Positions 24,609 through 33,680 of a DNA stretch of 64,000 nucleotides are shown here, in pieces. The DNA is taken from the NCBI RefSeq assembly GCF_002210095.1, contig NZ_AQQR01000010.1, positions 84,072 through 148,071 on the forward strand, written 5' to 3'. This DNA comes from Marinibacterium profundimaris (lineage in GTDB: Bacteria > Pseudomonadota > Alphaproteobacteria > Rhodobacterales > Rhodobacteraceae). Position 1 is the first letter of the stretch. Every line of letters begins with the position of its first letter. The position numbers were made by a program, and so were the translations under genes. Below the pieces are notes generated by a model. That model had not been told where the DNA came from. It searched no databases and saw nothing but the letters and a program-made list of their open reading frames with translations.

Positions 24609-27236
24609 TCAGAACGCGGGCTGCGTGGCGCGGGGCCGCTGGATCATCACCACGCCGGCCAAGAGCAGCAGCGCGGGGATGAAGAATATCTCCTTCGGCA
24701 TCCTGTCGTTCTCGACCTCGACGCCGGTCACGATCACCGGCAGGTCGGCGTAGTAATCGTAATCGGTGCCCAGCGTCTCGAAATGCGGCGTGCCGGGGAA
24801 GGGTTCCTCCAGCAGCAGCTGGCCTTCGTCCTCCATCACCGTCAGGCCCTGATCGCTCAGCGCGGTTTCGGCGTCACCCGACAGCGCCGGCACGACGATG
24901 GTGATCGGCCGCAGCTCTCCGGTGTCGAAATCGGGGCCGGTGATGGTCACGCGGATCGGCTCGCCGTCTTCGGCCTGCGACATCAGCTCCAGCGCGGCGG
25001 GGCCCTGGGCGACGGTGTACCTGTCGCTGATCTGGTCCAGCATCAGCCCCGGGCGGAACAGCATCAGCGCGATGAGCAGCAGCGCGGCGGTTTCCCAGGG
25101 TTTGGATTTCGCGATGAAATAGCCCTGGGTCGCCGCGGCAAAGAGCAACATGGCGATCAGCGAGATGACGAAGACGAAGACCGCCTTCACCAGTCCGACG
25201 TCGATCAGCAGCAGATCGGTGTTGAAGATGAAGAGGAACGGCAGCAGCGCCGTGCGGATGTCATAGGCAAAGCCCTGGATCCCGGTCTTGATCGGATCCC
25301 CGCGCGAGATCGCCGCCGCCGCATAGGCGGCAAGGCCCACGGGTGGCGTGTCGTCGGCGAGAATGCCGAAGTAGAAGACGAACATGTGCACCGCGATCAG
25401 CGGCACGATCAGCCCGGCCTGCGCGCCCACCGACACGATCACCGGCGCCATCAGCGAGGACACGACGATGTAGTTCGCCGTGGTCGGCAGGCCCATGCCG
25501 AGGATCAGCGACAGCACCGCCACCAGGAACAGCAGGATCATCAGGTTCCCGCCCGAGATCACCTCGATCACCTGGCCGATGACCTGGTGCGCGCCCGTCA
25601 GGCTGATGGTGCCGACGATGATGCCGGCGGCGCCGGTGGCGACACCGATGCCGATCATGTTGCGCGCGCCCAGGATCAGCCCCTGCACGAAGTCCCGCCA
25701 GCCCTGTACCGCCTGGGCCGCGGTGCCCTGGCCGCGGAACAGCGCCTTCAGGGGTCGGTGGGTCACGGCGATGATGATCATGAAGATCGTGGCCCAGAAG
25801 GCCGACAGGGCAGGGGACAGCCGTTCCAGGCTTTCGGTGCGCACCATCAGGTTCCAGATCAGGATGAAGATCGGGATCGCGAAATAGGCCCCGCCGATCA
25901 GGGTCGGCGTCAGACGCGGCGCCGCCGGCACCGGCGCGTCGGGGTCGTCCATCTCTATGTCCGGGTATCGCGATGCGACCCAGACAAGCAGCACGTACAA
26001 CACCGCGACAATGGCGACCGAGGCATAGACGCTTTCGGTCATCACCGGGTTCAGCACGGTGCGGATGCCGACCATGATGAAGGTGCAGACGCCCAGGAAC
26101 AGGAAGCCCGACAGGAACAGGATCAGGATCATCGCGATCCCGATGTGCCGCCCCGGCTTGTCCAGCCCCTTCAGCCCCATCTTCAGGCTTTCCAGGTGCA
26201 CGATGTAGAGCAGCGCGATGTAGCTGATCACCGCCGGCAGGAAGGCATGCTTGACCACGTCGATGTAGGGAATGTTGACGTATTCCACCATCAGGAAGGC
26301 CGCGGCCCCCATGACGGGCGGGGTCAGCTGGCCGTTGGTTGAACTTGCCACCTCGACCGCGCCGGCCTTTTCCGCCGGGAAGCCGATGCGCTTCATCAGC
26401 GGGATGGTGAAGGTGCCGGTGGTCACCGTGTTGGCGATGGACGAGCCCGAGATCATGCCGGTCATCATGGACGACAGGACAGAGGCCTTCGCCGGCCCGC
26501 CCCGCAGGGCGCCCAGCAGCGCGATCGCGACCTTGATGAACCAGTTGCCGCCGCCCGCGCGGTCGAGGATCGCGCCGAACAGGACGAAGAGGAAGATCAT
26601 CGTCGTCGACACGCCAAGCGCCACGCCAAAGACGCCCTCGGTCTGCATCCAGTAATGGCCCAGGGCCTTGGACAGCGACGAGCCGCCGTAATTGGTGATG
26701 TTGCGCGCCCATTCGGAATAGCCGCCGAAGAAGGCGAAGGCGATGAAGCAGGACGCGATGATCACCAGCGGCAGGCCGAGCGAGCGGTAGACGGCGATCA
26801 GCAGGGTGATCATGCCGATCGAGGACATGACGATGTCCGAAGGGCTCCAGAGACCGGGGCGGTCGGCGATCTGGAAGCGGAAGACGACAAGGTAGAGACA
26901 GGCCGAGACGCCCAGCACCAGCAGCGCCCAGTCATAGGCGGGAATCCGATCGCGCGGGGCGGATTTGGTCAGCGGAAAGGCCAGTGTCGCCAGCATCATG
27001 GCGAAGGCCAGGTGCACGTAACGCGCCTGGGCCACGATATTGGCGAAGATCGAGATGCCGGTGGCCTGGGCCACGATCCCCGGCAGCTGCGAGGCGATGT
27101 AGAGCTGGAACAGCGACCAAGTGATGCAGGTCCCGATGATGAGCTTGGCCTGCCAGGCGATCGCGGGGCTGCGGGCGCCGGTATCGGCCTCGGCCACCAT
27201 GTCATCGGCCGACCGGCCGGTGTCGGATGCGCTCAT
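24609..27236 (-). CDS. TRAP transporter fused permease (TAXI-associated DctQM)
   Basis: An 875-residue fusion of the small and large TRAP membrane subunits. About 17 or more hydrophobic segments extend to about residue 720, including conserved GGPAKASVLSSMMTGMISGS, ATVTGTFTIPLMKR-like and GMGLPTTANYIV stretches. After that comes a soluble part of about 110 residues rich in acidic residues (from about 735) and a final hydrophobic anchor (PKEIFFIPALLLLAGVVMIQ). The fusion is typical of TAXI systems, which use a sodium gradient. The extracytoplasmic C-terminal segment is less usual. It lies downstream of the TAXI binding-protein gene with a hairpin between. Confidence 0.9.
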   Translation of the reverse strand: MSASDTGRSADDMVAEADTGARSPAIAWQAKLIIGTCITWSLFQLYIASQLPGIVAQATGISIFANIVAQARYVHLAFAMMLATLAFPLTKSAPRDRIPAYDWALLVLGVSACLYLVVFRFQIADRPGLWSPSDIVMSSIGMITLLIAVYRSLGLPLVIIASCFIAFAFFGGYSEWARNITNYGGSSLSKALGHYWMQTEGVFGVALGVSTTMIFLFVLFGAILDRAGGGNWFIKVAIALLGALRGGPAKASVLSSMMTGMISGSSIANTVTTGTFTIPLMKRIGFPAEKAGAVEVASSTNGQLTPPVMGAAAFLMVEYVNIPYIDVVKHAFLPAVISYIALLYIVHLESLKMGLKGLDKPGRHIGIAMILILFLSGFLFLGVCTFIMVGIRTVLNPVMTESVYASVAIVAVLYVLLVWVASRYPDIEMDDPDAPVPAAPRLTPTLIGGAYFAIPIFILIWNLMVRTESLERLSPALSAFWATIFMIIIAVTHRPLKALFRGQGTAAQAVQGWRDFVQGLILGARNMIGIGVATGAAGIIVGTISLTGAHQVIGQVIEVISGGNLMILLFLVAVLSLILGMGLPTTANYIVVSSLMAPVIVSVGAQAGLIVPLIAVHMFVFYFGILADDTPPVGLAAYAAAAISRGDPIKTGIQGFAYDIRTALLPFLFIFNTDLLLIDVGLVKAVFVFVISLIAMLLFAAATQGYFIAKSKPWETAALLLIALMLFRPGLMLDQISDRYTVAQGPAALELMSQAEDGEPIRVTITGPDFDTGELRPITIVVPALSGDAETALSDQGLTVMEDEGQLLLEEPFPGTPHFETLGTDYDYYADLPVIVTGVEVENDRMPKEIFFIPALLLLAGVVMIQRPRATQPAF

Positions 27237-27268
27237 CTTCGGATACTCCCTATCCCACCGAGAGAAAA

Positions 27269-27295
27269 CGCGCCCCCGGGGACCGGGAGCGCGCG
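27269..27295 (-). terminator. Hairpin/attenuator between TAXI binding protein and permease
   Basis: The arms CGCGCCCCCGG (27269-27279) and CCGGGAGCGCGCG (27283-27295) pair with one mismatch and a short loop. Read leftward, the stem is followed by TTTT. It would end most transcripts after the binding-protein gene. Confidence 0.55.
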
Positions 27296-27306
27296 CAGAG
27301 CAAGGG

Positions 27307-28266
27307 TCAGTCGATCAGGCCAAGTTCCTTGTAGGCCTTCTCGGCGCCCGGATGCAGCGGCGCGGACAGGCCGTCCTTGACCATTTCCGACGGCTCCAGG
27401 TTGGCGAAGGCCGGGTGCAGCTGGCGGAAATCCTCGATGTTCTCCATCACGGCCTTGGACACGATGTAGACGGTTTCCTCCGGCACATCGGCCGAGGTCA
27501 CGAAGGTCGCGCCGACGCCGAAGGTCTGGGTGTCCCCATCGGTGCCGTCGTACATGCCGCCGGGGATCGTGGCCTTGCGGTAGAACGGGTTCTCGGCGAC
27601 CAGCGTGTCGATCGGCTCGCCCGCGACATCGATGAGGATGGCGTCACAGGTGGTGGTCGCCTCCTTGATGGCGGCGGCCGGGTGGCCGATGGTGTAGATC
27701 ATCGCGTCGATGTTGCCATCGCAGAGCTGGGTCGCCATTTCCGAGCCCTTGTACTCGGTCGCCAGGGCGAAATCGCCCATCTCGAGCCCGAAGGCGTCCA
27801 TCACGACTTCCATCGTGGCGCGCTGGCCCGAACCCGGGTTGCCGACGTTCACGCGCTTGCCCTTGAGATCCTCGAAGCTTTCGATGCCGCTGTCGGCCCG
27901 GACCACGAGCGTGAAGGGCTCGGGGTGGACGGACATGACCGCGCGGATCTCGGGGAAGGGGTTGTCGGCGAAGGTCGAGGTGCCGTTGTAGGCATGATAC
28001 TGCCAGTCGGACTGGGCCACGCCGAATTCCAGCTCGCCTGCCTTGATCGTGTTGATGTTGTAGACCGACCCGCCGGTCGATTCTACCGCACAGCGAATGC
28101 CGTGTTCCTTGCGGGACTTGTTGACCAGGCGGCAGATGGCACCCCCGGTGGGATAGTAGACGCCGGTCACGCCGCCGGTCCCGATCGAGATGAATTCCTG
28201 CGCCGAGGCCGCTCCGCCAAGGGCCACGCCGGCCGCCGCGATTGCGCTGATGACAAGATGTTTCAT
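27307..28266 (-). CDS. TAXI-family TRAP transporter solute-binding protein
   Basis: A 319-residue periplasmic protein with a signal peptide (residues 1-22, GGAASAQEF cleavage region). Family sequence includes [40 protein letters not shown] and [22 protein letters not shown] proteins bind organic acids such as glutamate or 2-oxoglutarate, and sometimes osmolytes; the ligand here is open. It is the first gene of a TAXI-permease-Usp unit and is divergent from an aminotransferase gene 122 bases away. Confidence 0.92.
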   Translation of the reverse strand: MKHLVISAIAAAGVALGGAASAQEFISIGTGGVTGVYYPTGGAICRLVNKSRKEHGIRCAVESTGGSVYNINTIKAGELEFGVAQSDWQYHAYNGTSTFADNPFPEIRAVMSVHPEPFTLVVRADSGIESFEDLKGKRVNVGNPGSGQRATMEVVMDAFGLEMGDFALATEYKGSEMATQLCDGNIDAMIYTIGHPAAAIKEATTTCDAILIDVAGEPIDTLVAENPFYRKATIPGGMYDGTDGDTQTFGVGATFVTSADVPEETVYIVSKAVMENIEDFRQLHPAFANLEPSEMVKDGLSAPLHPGAEKAYKELGLID

Positions 28267-28310
28267 GGTTTACTTCTCCCCGAGTGACGGTTTCCTGTGA
28301 AGAAACGCTT

Positions 28311-28337
28311 GTAAACACAGGAGACCAGCAAGTTTAC
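28311..28337. promoter_or_regulatory. Inverted repeat GTAAAC-N15-GTTTAC between TAXI and aminotransferase genes
   Basis: Arms at 28311-28316 and 28332-28337, in the only AT-rich part of the divergent promoter region. The position suits joint control of the transporter and the aminotransferase. No local regulator gene is adjacent. Confidence 0.4.
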
Positions 28338-28388
28338 TTTTTGGCAACCCTGCGTAACTGCCTATGTGCCAGAGCTGGAGCAAACCCG

Positions 28389-29711
28389 ATGTCCCATGTC
28401 TTTCCGCGTCATTGCCACGCCTCCCTGCCGACCGTGTCGCACGGGGCGGGGGCATATCTCTACGACCAGTCGGGCAAGGCCTATCTCGACGGATCGGGAG
28501 GGGCGGCTGTGTCCTGCCTGGGCCACGCAGACCCTGCGGTGACCGGAGCGATCAAGGGCCAGCTGGAAAGCGTGGCCTTCGCGCATACCGGGTTTTTCAC
28601 GTCGGAACCGGCCGAGGAACTGGCCGACCGGCTGATCGAGCTGGCGCCGCAGGGGCTGAACCGCGTCTACCTGGTCTCGGGCGGGTCCGAGGCGATGGAG
28701 GCCGCGCTGAAGCTGGCGCGGCAGTATTTCCTGGAGATCGGCCAGCCCGAGCGCAGCCGCATCATCGCGCGCCGGCAAAGCTATCACGGCAACACGCTGG
28801 GTGCGCTGGCCACGGGCGGCAACGCCTGGCGGCGCGCGCCCTTCGCGCCGCTGCTGATGGAGGTGTCCCATGTCTCGGCGGCCTATGCCTATCGCGGGCA
28901 GGCCCCGGGCGAGAGCGAGGCGGCCTATTGCGACCGGCTGATCGCCGAGCTCGAGGCCGAGATCGCGCGGCTGGGGCCGGAGAATGTCATGGCCTTCGTG
29001 GCCGAACCGGTGGTGGGCGCGACGCTGGGCGCGGTGCCGGCGGTAGAGGGCTATTTCCGGCGCATCCGCGAGATCTGCGACCGGCACGGGATCCTGCTGA
29101 TCCTCGACGAGGTGATGTGCGGGATGGGGCGGACCGGGACGCTGTTCGCCTGCGAGGCCGAGGGCGTGGCGCCGGATATCTGTGCCGTGGCCAAGGGGCT
29201 GGGCGGCGGGTACCAGCCGATCGGGGCGATGCTGTGCGCGGCCCGGATCTACGATGCGATCGCGGCGGGCAGCGGGTTCTTTCAGCACGGGCATACCTAC
29301 ATGGGCCATCCGGTGGCGGCGGCGGCGGGGGTCGCGGTGCTGGACCGGCTGGTGGGCGATGACCTGGTGGGCCGGGTGACGCCGATGGGCGATCTGCTGC
29401 GGCAGATGCTGGTCGAGCGTTTCGGGCAGCATCCGCACGTGGGCGACATCCGGGGCCGGGGGCTGTTCCTGGGGCTGGAGCTGGTGGCGGACCGGGAGAG
29501 CAAGACGCCGTTCGACCCGGCGCGCAAGGTGAATGCGACGGTGAAAAAGGCGGCGTTCGAGGCGGGACTGATCTGTTACCCGATGGGCGGCTGCGTGGAT
29601 GGCAAGCTGGGCGATCACGTGCTGCTGGCGCCGCCCTTCATCCTGACCGAGGATCAGGCGGAAGAGCTGGTGGACAAGCTGGAGACCGGGATCGAGGCCG
29701 CCCTGGCCTGA
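28389..29711 (+). CDS. Class III PLP-dependent aminotransferase
   Basis: A 440-residue fold-type I aminotransferase. The substrate-binding start is LYDQSGKAYLDGSGGAAVSC, with conserved SGGSEAMEAALKLAR, Asp240 in LILDEVMCGMGRTG and the PLP Lys269 in AVAKGLGGGYQPIGAM. Class III enzymes act on omega-amino groups (beta-alanine, GABA, taurine, ornithine and related compounds). ATG 28389 is the start of the conserved region; the longer frame overlaps the promoter. The divergent TAXI transporter suggests a common substrate or product, which is inference. Confidence 0.88.
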   Translation: MSHVFPRHCHASLPTVSHGAGAYLYDQSGKAYLDGSGGAAVSCLGHADPAVTGAIKGQLESVAFAHTGFFTSEPAEELADRLIELAPQGLNRVYLVSGGSEAMEAALKLARQYFLEIGQPERSRIIARRQSYHGNTLGALATGGNAWRRAPFAPLLMEVSHVSAAYAYRGQAPGESEAAYCDRLIAELEAEIARLGPENVMAFVAEPVVGATLGAVPAVEGYFRRIREICDRHGILLILDEVMCGMGRTGTLFACEAEGVAPDICAVAKGLGGGYQPIGAMLCAARIYDAIAAGSGFFQHGHTYMGHPVAAAAGVAVLDRLVGDDLVGRVTPMGDLLRQMLVERFGQHPHVGDIRGRGLFLGLELVADRESKTPFDPARKVNATVKKAAFEAGLICYPMGGCVDGKLGDHVLLAPPFILTEDQAEELVDKLETGIEAALA

Positions 29712-29854
29712 GATCGGCGCGCCGTCGCTGCGCTCCGGCAGGCCCGACCACGGCCGGGGGAGGCGCGCCTGCGGCGCGGGGTATCGGTGGCGCCTTCGGC
29801 GTGGTGGAGGGGGTGGCCCTTCGGGCCCGGTGGAAAAGGCGGCCCTTCGCGCTG

Positions 29855-30544
29855 TCAGGCTTCGTCTTCGAAATACTCGCCATGCGTCTCGCGGATCTGG
29901 GACACGAACGTCAGGATACGGGACAGATGCTGGCGCACCATTGCCTCTGTCCGGACGGCGTCGCGGGCTTCGAGCGCATCGAGGATCTGCACGTGCTCGT
30001 CACGCGCCAGCTGACTGTCCTGTGACAGCGACAGGAAGCGGACACGATCCATGTGGGCCTTCTGCTCGCGGATCAGGGTCCAGACATGGCCGTGGCCGGC
30101 GATCTCGCAGATGCGGCGGTGGAAGGCGTCGTCGAGGTCGTGGAATTCCGCCCTCGCGTCACGGGTGACGGCATCCTGCTGGGCCTGCAGCAGCGCGCGC
30201 AGTTCCGCGAGGCCGGTGGCCTCCAGCCGTTCCAGCGCCACGGCGAAACAGGCGACCTCGAGCGCGGTACGCACGAAGGCGGCATTGCGCACCGCCTGTT
30301 CCGAAATCTTCGTCACCCGCGTCGCGCGTTGCGGGCGGATTGACAGGAACCCCAGCTTTGACAGCCGAAAGAAGGCATCGCGCACCGGCTGGCGCGACAC
30401 GTCGAACTGACCGGCGATCTCCACCTCGGAGATCTTGGCGCCCGGCGGCAGCTCTTGCGAGATGATCGCGCGATAGATCGCGTCGAACACCTGGTCGGTG
30501 GCCGAGGCCTGGGGCGTGGGGGGCAGAAGCGAAAGATCTGTCAT
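29855..30544 (-). CDS. GntR-family (FCD) regulator, probable uronate regulator
   Basis: A 229-residue regulator. Residues about 12-78 carry the winged helix (DAIYRAIISQELPPGAKISE, then FDVSRQPVRDAFFRLSKLGF), followed by an FCD ligand domain with the metal-binding-type residues (DLDDAFHRRI, AGHGHVW). It is divergent from uxaC, separated by 123 bases containing a promoter with tandem repeats. FCD regulators next to uxa/uxu genes usually sense uronates or pathway intermediates and repress the operon. Confidence 0.88.
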   Translation of the reverse strand: MTDLSLLPPTPQASATDQVFDAIYRAIISQELPPGAKISEVEIAGQFDVSRQPVRDAFFRLSKLGFLSIRPQRATRVTKISEQAVRNAAFVRTALEVACFAVALERLEATGLAELRALLQAQQDAVTRDARAEFHDLDDAFHRRICEIAGHGHVWTLIREQKAHMDRVRFLSLSQDSQLARDEHVQILDALEARDAVRTEAMVRQHLSRILTFVSQIRETHGEYFEDEA

Positions 30545-30606
30545 TTCAAAGGGTCATAGCGGGCCGGACGGCAGAGGTCTTGTTCATTCTTAAGCCAGAA
30601 GAGGTT

Positions 30607-30640
30607 TTGACACAACTGCTAGACTAGCATATTAGCATAT
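30607..30640 (+). promoter_or_regulatory. Probable uxaC operon promoter with tandem TAGCATAT operator
   Basis: TTGACA at 30607-30612, a 17-base spacer and TATTAG at 30630-30635 make a good sigma70-type promoter. The perfect tandem repeat TAGCATAT-TAGCATAT (30625-30640) covers the -10 element, so a bound regulator would block initiation. The divergent GntR protein is the natural candidate. Confidence 0.55.
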
Positions 30641-30667
30641 CTCAGACTACGAATCTGGAAGACCTTC

Positions 30668-32074
30668 ATGCCGCTGACCGATCCTGACCGCCTGTTTCCC
30701 GCCGATCCGGCGACCCGTGACATGGCGCGGGCGCTGTACGAAGGTGTGAAGGACCTGCCGATCATTTCGCCGCACGGCCATTGCGACCCGCGCTGGTTCG
30801 CCGAGAACGCGCGGTTCCCGAACCCGGCCGAACTGTTCGTGGTGCCGGACCACTATGTCTTCCGGATGCTGGTCAGCCAGGGCGTGCCGATGCCGGCGCT
30901 TGGCGTGCCGCGTGTCGACGGGGGCGAGACAGAGCGCGATCCGCGCACGATCTGGCGGCTCTTTGCCGAACATTACCACCTGTTCCGGGCGACGCCCTCG
31001 GGCATGTGGCTGGACCATTCCTTTGAACATGTCTTCGGGCTGGACGAGAAGCTGAGCGCCAAGACGGCGGATGCCTATTACGACCATATCGACGCCTGTC
31101 TCGCGCAGGACGAGTTCCGCCCGCGCGCCCTGTTCGAGCGGTTCAATATCGAGGCGCTGGCCACGACCGAGGGCGCTCTGGACGATCTGCAATGGCACCG
31201 GATGATCCGCGAAAGCGGCTGGCAGGGCCGGGTGATCACGACTTACCGTCCCGACGCCGTGGTCGATCCGGAGTTCGAGGGATTTGCCGCCAACATCGAG
31301 CAACTGGGCGCGTTGACGGGCGAAAACACCGTCACCTGGGAGGGCTATCTGAATGCCCACCGCGCCCGCCGGGCATATTTCAAGGGCTTCGGGGCGACCG
31401 CCTCGGACCACGGGCATCCGACGGCGCGGACGGAGGATCTGCCGCAGGACGAGGCGCGGATGCTGTTCCAGAAGGCGCTGGCCGGGCTGTGCTCTCCGGC
31501 CGAGGCGGATGCCTTCCGGGGGCAGATGCTGACCGAGATGGCGCGGATGAGCCTGGAAGACGGGCTGACCCTGCAGATCCACGCGGGCGCGCGGCGCAAC
31601 CATTCGGCGCAGGTCTTCGCGCAGCATGGCCGCGACAAGGGCTTTGACATTCCCGGCCGCACCGACTGGGTCGGCGCGCTCAAGCCGATGCTGGATGCCG
31701 TGGGGCTGGAGCCCGGGCTGCGGGTGATCCTGTTTACCCTGGACGAGACCGTCTATTCGCGCGAGCTGGCGCCGATGGCCGGGGCCTACCCCTGCCTGAC
31801 GCTGGGCCCGCCCTGGTGGTTCTTCGACAGCCACGAGGGGATCATCCGGTTCCGCGAGGCCACCACAGAGACCTGCGGTTTCTACAACACGGCGGGGTTC
31901 AACGACGATACCCGCGCCTTCTGTTCGATCCCGGCCCGCCACGACGTGGCCCGCCGGTCGGACTGCACCTATCTCGCCACGCTCGTCGCCACGGGGCGGC
32001 TGAGCATGGAAGATGCGGCTGAGGTCGCAATCGATCTCACCTGCAACCTGGCCAGGAAGGCCTATCGGCTCTGA
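30668..32074 (+). CDS. uxaC: Uronate isomerase
   Basis: A 468-residue glucuronate/galacturonate isomerase, which converts D-glucuronate to D-fructuronate and D-galacturonate to D-tagaturonate. The metal-site motif SPHGHCD is at residues 34-40. FPNPAELFVVPDHYVFRMLV and the C-terminal GFNDDTRAFCSIPARHDVAR are typical of UxaC, and the length is normal. It opens a long co-directional unit with a TRAP importer and the rest of the uronate pathway; the next gene starts 32 bases later. Confidence 0.95.
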   Translation: MPLTDPDRLFPADPATRDMARALYEGVKDLPIISPHGHCDPRWFAENARFPNPAELFVVPDHYVFRMLVSQGVPMPALGVPRVDGGETERDPRTIWRLFAEHYHLFRATPSGMWLDHSFEHVFGLDEKLSAKTADAYYDHIDACLAQDEFRPRALFERFNIEALATTEGALDDLQWHRMIRESGWQGRVITTYRPDAVVDPEFEGFAANIEQLGALTGENTVTWEGYLNAHRARRAYFKGFGATASDHGHPTARTEDLPQDEARMLFQKALAGLCSPAEADAFRGQMLTEMARMSLEDGLTLQIHAGARRNHSAQVFAQHGRDKGFDIPGRTDWVGALKPMLDAVGLEPGLRVILFTLDETVYSRELAPMAGAYPCLTLGPPWWFFDSHEGIIRFREATTETCGFYNTAGFNDDTRAFCSIPARHDVARRSDCTYLATLVATGRLSMEDAAEVAIDLTCNLARKAYRL

Positions 32075-32106
32075 AGGGGAGCCTGTTCATATAGGGAGGA
32101 ACAACA

Positions 32107-33087
32107 ATGACTTATTACAGATCCATCGGGGCGGCCCTGCTGGCCAGCGCCGCAATGGTCACCGCCGCGGCGGCCTGCGAAACCACGTTCCGGTCGTCGG
32201 ACACCCACCCCGAGGGATACCCGACGGTGACCGCGGTGGAATACATGGGCGAGCTGCTGGAAGAACGTTCGGACGGCCGGCTGTGCATCGAGGTCTTCCA
32301 CTCGGCACAGCTGGGCGAGGAGAAGGACACGATCGAGCAGACCCAGCTGGGCGTGATCGACATGAACCGCGTCTCGCTCGGGCCCTTCAACAACATCATC
32401 GAGGAAACCAAGGTCTTCTCGCTGCCCTATATCTTCCGCTCGACCGATCACATGCACAACGTGGTCGACGGCGAGATCGGCGATGCGATCCTGGCCGAGT
32501 TCGAGAACCACGGGCTGGTGGGGCTGGCCTATTACGACGGCGGCTCGCGGTCGTTCTACAACAGCCAGAAGCCGATCACCTCGAAGGACGACATCGAGGG
32601 GCTGAAGTTCCGCGTGATGCAGTCGGACGTCTTCGTGGACATGGTCGACGCGCTTGGCGGCAACGCCACGCCGATGCCCTATGGCGAGGTCTATTCCTCG
32701 ATCCAGACCGGCGTCATCGACGGGGCCGAAAACAACTGGCCCTCCTTTGAAAGCTCGGGGCACTACGAGGTCGCCGGCTATTACACGCTGGATCAGCACC
32801 TGATCGTGCCCGAGGTCCTGGTGATGTCGAAGGCCGCCTACGACAAGCTGTCGGCCGAAGATCAGGCGCTGGTGCGCCAGGCCGCCAAGGACAGCGTGCC
32901 GGTGATGCGCGAACAATGGGAAGCGCGCGAAGCCGCCTCGGAAGAGAAGGTGCGCGCCGCCGGTGTCGAGATCGTCGAGGACATCGACAAGACACCCTTC
33001 ATCGAAGCGATGGTGCCGGTCTACGAAAAGCACGTGACTTCGGAGAAGCTGAAGTCGCTGGTCGAGCAGATCCAGGCGGTCGACTAA
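32107..33087 (+). CDS. TRAP transporter solute-binding protein (DctP family)
   Basis: A 326-residue periplasmic protein with a signal peptide (residues 1-23) and the DctP pattern [40 protein letters not shown] and [20 protein letters not shown]. The conserved arginine in FRVMQSDVF coordinates the carboxylate of the ligand. Gene context indicates a uronate or an unsaturated uronate monomer as the ligand. It is followed by a GC-rich hairpin (33102-33126) before dctQ. Confidence 0.92.
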   Translation: MTYYRSIGAALLASAAMVTAAAACETTFRSSDTHPEGYPTVTAVEYMGELLEERSDGRLCIEVFHSAQLGEEKDTIEQTQLGVIDMNRVSLGPFNNIIEETKVFSLPYIFRSTDHMHNVVDGEIGDAILAEFENHGLVGLAYYDGGSRSFYNSQKPITSKDDIEGLKFRVMQSDVFVDMVDALGGNATPMPYGEVYSSIQTGVIDGAENNWPSFESSGHYEVAGYYTLDQHLIVPEVLVMSKAAYDKLSAEDQALVRQAAKDSVPVMREQWEAREAASEEKVRAAGVEIVEDIDKTPFIEAMVPVYEKHVTSEKLKSLVEQIQAVD

Positions 33088-33101
33088 GTCTCTCGCAATC
33101 C

Positions 33102-33126
33102 GGGGGCTGCCCGCGCGGCGGCCCCC
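33102..33126 (+). terminator. GC-rich hairpin after dctP-like gene
   Basis: Arms GGGGGC (33102-33107) and GCCCCC (33121-33126) with a further inner GC pair, and no T-run. It is probably an mRNA 3'-end stabiliser or attenuator that raises binding-protein output over the membrane subunits. Confidence 0.45.
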
Positions 33127-33132
33127 CTTGCC

Positions 33133-33675
33133 ATGACAGGTTACCCTTCCGTGAAAGACAAGATCCGAACCTTGTCGTCGGCGATCCGTGTTCTGACGAC
33201 AGTCGCGCTGTGGCTGTCGGCCACCGGGCTGGTGCTGATGACCGCCTTCATCGCGTGGCAGGTCTATGGCCGCTTCGTGCTGAACGACACGCCGACCTGG
33301 ACCGAAACATCGTCGGTCCTGCTGATGGGCTGGTTCATCCTGCTGGGGGCCGCCGTGGGCATCCGCGAGGGCAACCACCTCAGCTTTGACGTGCTTCTCT
33401 TCGTCCTGCCCGATCGCGTGAAGCGCGTGTTCTACACGGTGTCGGACATCGTGGTGATCGCCTTTGCGCTTGGCATGGTCGTCTACGGCATCCAGCTGGC
33501 GTCGAACGCCTGGTCCACGACAATCCCGAACCTCGGCTTTTCCGGGGGGATCGTGTTTCTCGCGCTGATCTGCGGGGGCATCCTGATGGTGCTCTTCTCG
33601 GTCGAGCGCATCCTGCGTCGGATGGTCGGGCTGCCGACGGCCCGTTTCGGCGAAGACCCGGTGGAAGAGGACTGA
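33133..33675 (+). CDS. TRAP transporter small permease (DctQ family)
   Basis: A 180-residue protein with four hydrophobic helices (about 20-40, 55-80, 95-118 and 135-158) and the family stretch WTETSSVLLMGWFILLGAAV. It partners the large DctM subunit encoded 5 bases downstream. ATG 33133 is used; GTG 33151 (VKDKIRT) is an alternative. Confidence 0.9.
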   Translation: MTGYPSVKDKIRTLSSAIRVLTTVALWLSATGLVLMTAFIAWQVYGRFVLNDTPTWTETSSVLLMGWFILLGAAVGIREGNHLSFDVLLFVLPDRVKRVFYTVSDIVVIAFALGMVVYGIQLASNAWSTTIPNLGFSGGIVFLALICGGILMVLFSVERILRRMVGLPTARFGEDPVEED

Positions 33676-33680
33676 CGCCG

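Noticed and set aside
24783..26342. Long rightward open frame of 519 codons opposite the TRAP permease
   Set aside because: His/Asp/Arg/Gln-rich shadow of a membrane-protein gene in high-GC DNA; no motif.
29712..29854. Small gene or RNA between aminotransferase and GntR genes
   Set aside because: Only repeated GC-rich hairpins of the GGCCCTTCGGGCCC kind; probably terminators for the convergent genes, but without T-runs, so not listed as firm features.
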